Positions 27,373 through 32,056 of a DNA stretch of 32,056 nt are shown piece by piece. Numbering within the stretch: the stretch's first letter is position 1; every line of letters begins with the position of its first letter. Origin of the DNA: Sedimenticola sp. (GTDB taxonomy: Bacteria; Pseudomonadota; Gammaproteobacteria; Chromatiales; Chromatiaceae); the NCBI GenBank assembly GCA_027068795.1, contig JAMOMB010000139.1, positions 1-32,056 of the forward strand. Reading direction: 5' to 3'. The position numbers and the translations under genes were made by a program. The notes below the pieces were generated by a model, which saw nothing but the letters and a program-made list of their open reading frames with translations, made no database searches and was not told the DNA's origin.

Positions 27373-29748
27373 ATGCCTCCCGCAAAAAAGAAAACCGTCC
27401 GCAAGAAAAAGGCCGTGGCGCGCAAGAAAACGGTCGGGCGCAAACGCGGCGCGGCGAAAAAGAAGCGGGCAAGGCGTGGTTTTCCCTGGCTGAAATGGTT
27501 CGTGGGGCTGGTGCTCCTGGCCATGTTGGTCGTGGGCGGTTACTCCCTGTATTTGTCCCAGGTCGTCCGGATAAAATTCGAAGGCAAGCGCTGGGCTGTT
27601 CCGGCGCGGGTGTATGCCCGGCCCTTGGAGTTGTACACGGGAGCGAACCTCACCCCGGCCCGTTTACAGGCGGAATTGCAGGCCCTGGGCTATCGCAAGG
27701 TCAAACAGGTGAAAGGCGTCGCCCAGTGGAGTCAATCCGGTTCCCGCTTTGTTTTCCACACCCGCGAGTTCCTGTTCTGGGATGGCGTGGAGCCTGCGCA
27801 CAAGGTCGATCTGCGCATCAGCGGCAATACCGTGTCCGCGCTGAAAGATGGCGTCAGCGGGAAGCCCCTGGATGTGTTGCGCCTGGAACCTCCGGAAATC
27901 GGCAGCATCTATCCTTCCCATAAGGAAGACCGGGTGCTGGTGCGCCGGGATGAGATTCCGGATCACCTGGTTGCGGCATTGCTGGCCGCGGAAGACCGGG
28001 CGTATTTCCACCACCACGGCATCAATATCTACAGCATCGCCAGGGCCCTGGTCGCCAATGTCAAGGCCGGACGCACCGTGCAGGGCGGCAGCACCCTTAC
28101 CCAGCAGCTGGTGAAGAACTTTTTCCTCACCCCGGAGCGCAGTTTGTGGCGCAAGGCCAATGAAGCACTCATGGCGATCATTCTGGATGCGCGCTATGAC
28201 AAGGATGAGATTCTGGAAGCCTATGCCAACGAAGTGTTCCTGGGACAGGACGGGGATCGCGCCATTCATGGTTTTGGCCTGGCGGCCTATTACTATTTCA
28301 ACCGCCCCCTGCAAGAGTTGAATCTCAGTGAGACGGCCTTGCTGGTGGGGCTGCTCAAGGGCGCGTCCTACTACAATCCCCGCGCCCATCCCCAGCGGGC
28401 GCTGAAGCGCCGCAATCTGGTGCTGCAGTTGATGGCTGACCAGGGGTTCATTGATGAGGAACTGGCGCGTACCGCCATGAGACAGCCCCTGGGCATTGGC
28501 GAGAAAGGCCGCCTGTCCAGCGCCAGGCACCCGGCCTTCATCGATCTGGTGCGCCGCCAGTTGCAGCGTGACTATCAAGAAGAAGATCTTACTTCAGAGG
28601 GGCTGCGTATATTCACCACCCTGGATCCCTGGGCGCAACAGTTGCTGGACAAACAGATCGCCAGTGGACTGGCGAGCCTGGAAAAGCGCCGAAAGCTGCC
28701 GGCGGGCAGCCTTCAGGCCGCCATGGTGCTGGTATCTCCCCAGGGTGGCGAGATCCGGGCCCTCAGCGGCGGAAGGGAAGCAGGTTTTGCCGGTTTCAAT
28801 CGCGCGCTGGATGCGGTACGCCCCATCGGTTCCCTGATCAAGCCGGTGATCTACCTGTTGGCCCTGTCCCGGCCCGATGAATACTCCCTGGTTACCTTGC
28901 TCGAAGATGAGCCGGTACGTCTCGAGGATGCCAAAGGCAGGATTTGGGCGCCAAAGAACTATGACCGGAAAGCGCATGGGCTGGTGCCCCTGCATACGGC
29001 GCTGGCCAAATCCTACAATCTGGCCACTGTGCACCTTGGGCTTTCACTGGGAATTGAGAATGTTGTTTCCCTGTTGCGCAAAATGGGGGTGCGGCGGCCG
29101 CTGCGTCCTCTGCCGTCCCTGCTGCTGGGGGCGGTTTCCCTGTCGCCCCTGGAGGTGGCGCAGTTCTACCAGGTGCTCGCGTCCGGCGGTTTCCGCTCGC
29201 CCCTGCGGGCCATCCGGGAAATCGTGGACAGCCAGGGCCGACCGCTGCAGCGCTATCCCCTGGAGATCACCCAGGTGGCGGAGCCTGGCCCGGTGTATCT
29301 GCTCAACCGCAACCTGGTGGAAGTGACGCGTGTTGGCACTGGCCGGGGCATACGCAACTATCTGCCCGAATCCCTGGAAGTGGCGGGCAAGACCGGCACC
29401 ACGGATGAGCTGCGCGATAGCTGGTTCGCCGGTTTCAGTGGTGACTGGCTGGCGGTGGCCTGGGTGGGCAGGGACGACAACAAGCCCGCCGGCCTGACCG
29501 GTTCCTCCGGTGCGCTGGTGCTGTGGGGCAGGGTGATGAAAGCGCTCAAGCCCCAGCCCCTGGGTTTGCTGCCGCCCGAGGATATCGTCTATATCTGGGT
29601 CGATCCGCAAACCGGCTATCTCAGCGCCGAGCACTGCGAAGGGGCCATTGCCATGCCGTTCATTCGCGGTTACGAACCGCGGTTGCGTTCTGATTGCCTG
29701 GGTGAGGAACGCCCGCCGGGGAGCTTCCTTGAACATTGGTTCGATTGA
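27373..29748 (+). CDS. mrcB: Penicillin-binding protein 1B (bifunctional glycosyltransferase/transpeptidase)
   Basis: Basic cytoplasmic tail, TM, UB2H-like region (ARVYARPLELYTGANLTPARLQAELQALGYR), GT51 (AAEDRAYFHHHGI, GGSTLTQQLVKNFFLTPERSLWRKANEA), transpeptidase (SLIKP, KSYN, KTGTTDELRDSWFAG). Confidence 0.96.
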   Translation: MPPAKKKTVRKKKAVARKKTVGRKRGAAKKKRARRGFPWLKWFVGLVLLAMLVVGGYSLYLSQVVRIKFEGKRWAVPARVYARPLELYTGANLTPARLQAELQALGYRKVKQVKGVAQWSQSGSRFVFHTREFLFWDGVEPAHKVDLRISGNTVSALKDGVSGKPLDVLRLEPPEIGSIYPSHKEDRVLVRRDEIPDHLVAALLAAEDRAYFHHHGINIYSIARALVANVKAGRTVQGGSTLTQQLVKNFFLTPERSLWRKANEALMAIILDARYDKDEILEAYANEVFLGQDGDRAIHGFGLAAYYYFNRPLQELNLSETALLVGLLKGASYYNPRAHPQRALKRRNLVLQLMADQGFIDEELARTAMRQPLGIGEKGRLSSARHPAFIDLVRRQLQRDYQEEDLTSEGLRIFTTLDPWAQQLLDKQIASGLASLEKRRKLPAGSLQAAMVLVSPQGGEIRALSGGREAGFAGFNRALDAVRPIGSLIKPVIYLLALSRPDEYSLVTLLEDEPVRLEDAKGRIWAPKNYDRKAHGLVPLHTALAKSYNLATVHLGLSLGIENVVSLLRKMGVRRPLRPLPSLLLGAVSLSPLEVAQFYQVLASGGFRSPLRAIREIVDSQGRPLQRYPLEITQVAEPGPVYLLNRNLVEVTRVGTGRGIRNYLPESLEVAGKTGTTDELRDSWFAGFSGDWLAVAWVGRDDNKPAGLTGSSGALVLWGRVMKALKPQPLGLLPPEDIVYIWVDPQTGYLSAEHCEGAIAMPFIRGYEPRLRSDCLGEERPPGSFLEHWFD

Positions 29749-29877
29749 GCCAGGAAGATGATGCCTCTTTGCCGGCGCAAGAGGGCCGAATCTGAACCAC
29801 TGCATCCCGGGGAAGATTCAGGTATTCTTTAGCGATGATTTGCCTGCGATACCAGCATGTTTGCATGCGTTGAACCC

Positions 29878-30342
29878 ATGTTGAAGAAACTGTTTGTTTT
29901 TGCTGTTGTTTCCCTGTTTCTTGCCGGTTGTGCAACTGCGCCGTTGCCGGACAGGGGCAGCCGGGTGCCGCCCCAGAGCAGGGTGGAGCCGCCGATGCCG
30001 TCAAGCGGGCGTTATCAGCCGCCGGAGATCATTGCCTATCGTGAACCGGTCACACCCAGCCATGCCCGGCCTGCACCCGGGCGGGCGGTGCGGGCGCTCA
30101 TGGCGCGGGCCGCGCAGCAGGAGCAGGCCGGGGAGCTGGTGGCTGCAGCGGGGAGCCTGGAAAGGGCGCTGCGCATCGAGCCGAAGAACCCGGAACTGTG
30201 GAACCGTCTTGCCCATGTGCGCTACAAGCAGAAACAGTATTCTCTTGCTGCCAGCCTGGCGGCAAAGTCCAACAGTTTTGCCGGGCAGGATCCGGCTTTA
30301 CGCGCCGACAATGATGCGCTTATCGGCCGCGCCCGATATTGA
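29878..30342 (+). CDS. TPR-containing outer membrane lipoprotein, LpoP-like candidate PBP1b activator
   Basis: Signal peptide and lipobox MLKKLFVFAVVSLFLAGCAT, proline-rich linker, then TPR-like ALMARAAQQEQAGELVAAAGSLERALRIEPKNPELWNRLAHVRYKQKQYSLAASLAAKSN. Directly downstream of mrcB. Confidence 0.75.
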   Translation: MLKKLFVFAVVSLFLAGCATAPLPDRGSRVPPQSRVEPPMPSSGRYQPPEIIAYREPVTPSHARPAPGRAVRALMARAAQQEQAGELVAAAGSLERALRIEPKNPELWNRLAHVRYKQKQYSLAASLAAKSNSFAGQDPALRADNDALIGRARY

Positions 30343-32056
30343 TGATCGATATTGAATCGGTGCTCGGCCCCCGGGGCCTGCTTTCTGATGCGCTGCCGGG
30401 ATTTTCCTGGCGCGCACAGCAGCAGGAAATGGCCGAAGCCGTGGCAAGTTGCATCGAGCTTGGCGGACGGCTTATTGCCGAGGCGGGCACCGGCACGGGC
30501 AAGACCTTTGCCTATCTGGTGCCGGCGCTCCTGTCCGGGGCCAAGGTGATTATTTCCACCGGCACGAAAAATCTGCAAGATCAGTTGTTCATCAAGGATC
30601 TGCCATTGTTGCGCGATGCCATGGCCAGCCCGGCCAGCGTGGCCCTGCTCAAGGGAAGGGGGAATTATCTGTGCGTACATCGTCTGGAAAACGCCCTGCT
30701 GGATCCCCGGGGGCAACGCCGGGAAATCGCCCGGCAGTTGCGGCAGGTGCAGGGCTGGTCTGTATCCACCCGCAGTGGTGATATTGCGGAAATGACCAGT
30801 CTGCCCGAGGATTCGGCGGTGTGGCCCCTGATTACCTCCACTGGCGACAACTGCCTGGGATCGGATTGTCCTTCTTTCGGCAAATGCCATCTGCTGGAGG
30901 CGCGCAAACGCGCCCAGGAAGCAGACGTGGTGATTATCAATCATCATTTGCTGTGTGCGGATTTTTCCATCAAGGATGAAGGCTTTGGCGAGCTGCTGCC
31001 CGCCGCCGATGCCTATATCATCGACGAAGCCCACCAGCTTCCGGATGTGGCCAGCAGCTTTTTCGGTGTTTCCGTCGGCACCCGCCAGTTTCTGGATTTG
31101 TGCCGGGATAGCCGCGCCGAGTATGTGCGTGAAGCCGGAGATCTGCCCAAGATCCTGGAGCAGATCGATCATCTGGAAAAGGCGGCGCGGGATTTTCGCC
31201 TGGCTTTTGGGCAGGACGGCCAGCGCGGCGCCTGGGACGAGGTGGCCGGCGACAAAGATGTGCAAAACGGGCTGGTGTATCTGCAAAAGGAACTGGAGGG
31301 CTTGCGCGGGATGCTCAAGAGCATTGAAGGCCGGGGCAAGGGGCTGGATGGCTGCCTGAACCGCGCCCAGGGTTTGGCGGCGGATCTGGGGCAAATCATC
31401 AGCCCGGAGAACGTGGAAGAGCAGGTATGCTGGTTCGAGGTACACAGTCACAGTGTCCGTCTGAACAGTACGCCTTTGGACGTGGCAGGGCTGTTTCAGG
31501 GGCAGATGGCCTGCCATCCAGCGGCCTGGATCTTCACCTCTGCAACCTTGGCGGTAGGCGAAAGTTTCGCCCATTTCCAACAGCAGTTGGGTCTGTTGAA
31601 GGCGGATACCGCCTGCTGGGACAGTCCTTTCGACTATGCCGAGCAAGCCCTGTGGTTCGTGCCCAAAGGCCTGCCGGATCCGAGTGCGCCAAATTATACC
31701 GACAAGGTGATGGAGCTGGCCTTGCCCATGCTGCAGGCCAGCAAGGGACGGGCGTTCCTGCTGTTTACCAGCTACCGCGCCCTGCATCGTGCAGCGGATT
31801 GGTTGCAGGATAAGCTGGAGTTTCCCCTGCTGGTGCAGGGAAGTGCGCCCAAGGCGGAGCTGCTGAAGCAGTTTGTTGAAAGAGGCAATGCCGTATTGCT
31901 GGGCACCTCCAGCTTCTGGGAAGGCGTGGATGTGCGGGGTGGAGCCTTGTCCCTGGTGATCATCGACAAGCTGCCCTTTGCGTCACCCGGCGACCCGGTG
32001 CTCAAGGCGCGCCTGGATGCCATGCGCAAGTCCGGCGGCAATCCCTTCATGGAATA
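30342..32056 (+). CDS. DinG/YoaA-type Fe-S ATP-dependent helicase (XPD-like superfamily 2), truncated by window end
   Basis: Reads MIDIESVLGPRGLLSDALPGFSWRAQQQEMAEAVASCIELGGRLIAEAGTGTGKTFAYLVPALL...GRGNYLC...CLGSDCPSFGKCHLLEARKRAQEADVVIINHHLLCAD...IDEAHQLPD, open to the window end. Overlaps the TPR gene stop (TGATG). Not in the ORF track because no stop is in the window. Confidence 0.93.
   Translation, partial: MIDIESVLGPRGLLSDALPGFSWRAQQQEMAEAVASCIELGGRLIAEAGTGTGKTFAYLVPALLSGAKVIISTGTKNLQDQLFIKDLPLLRDAMASPASVALLKGRGNYLCVHRLENALLDPRGQRREIARQLRQVQGWSVSTRSGDIAEMTSLPEDSAVWPLITSTGDNCLGSDCPSFGKCHLLEARKRAQEADVVIINHHLLCADFSIKDEGFGELLPAADAYIIDEAHQLPDVASSFFGVSVGTRQFLDLCRDSRAEYVREAGDLPKILEQIDHLEKAARDFRLAFGQDGQRGAWDEVAGDKDVQNGLVYLQKELEGLRGMLKSIEGRGKGLDGCLNRAQGLAADLGQIISPENVEEQVCWFEVHSHSVRLNSTPLDVAGLFQGQMACHPAAWIFTSATLAVGESFAHFQQQLGLLKADTACWDSPFDYAEQALWFVPKGLPDPSAPNYTDKVMELALPMLQASKGRAFLLFTSYRALHRAADWLQDKLEFPLLVQGSAPKAELLKQFVERGNAVLLGTSSFWEGVDVRGGALSLVIIDKLPFASPGDPVLKARLDAMRKSGGNPFME

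Overview
This is a gammaproteobacterial chromosome segment, probably from a sulfur oxidiser given the flavocytochrome c sulfide dehydrogenase genes. It is densely coded and mostly housekeeping. Order on the + strand unless marked: aroA 3' end, cmk, rpsA, ihfB; minus-strand genes gcvR, bcp, PIN-phoH, degenerate EAL, Crp/Fnr, DUF2892; then dapA, bamC, an MBL hydrolase, queG (minus), nnr, tsaE, amiB-like amidase, fccA, fccB, mutL, miaA, hfq, hflX, hflK, hflC, yjeT-like, hisZ, purA, mrcB, a TPR lipoprotein (LpoP-like), and a DinG/YoaA-type helicase running off the window end. No rRNA, tRNA, CRISPR array, transposase or phage gene was recognised. The most interesting points are: (1) two diverged copies, in opposite orientation, of a palindromic intergenic element sharing a 20-nt identical core; (2) a fccAB block placed exactly inside the otherwise canonical amiB-mutL housekeeping cluster, preceded by one repeat copy and an AT-rich leader; (3) a tight bcp/PIN-PhoH/catalytically dead EAL/Crp-Fnr gene string, with a 15-bp dyad suitably placed upstream of DUF2892; (4) a four-segment attenuator-like hairpin array between hflC and yjeT-hisZ-purA; (5) a G8 tract inside mutL; (6) a TPR lipoprotein next to PBP1b. 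None of these is proven to be a new system from sequence reading alone. Most of the long overlapping ORFs in the track are antisense or out-of-frame shadows of real genes.
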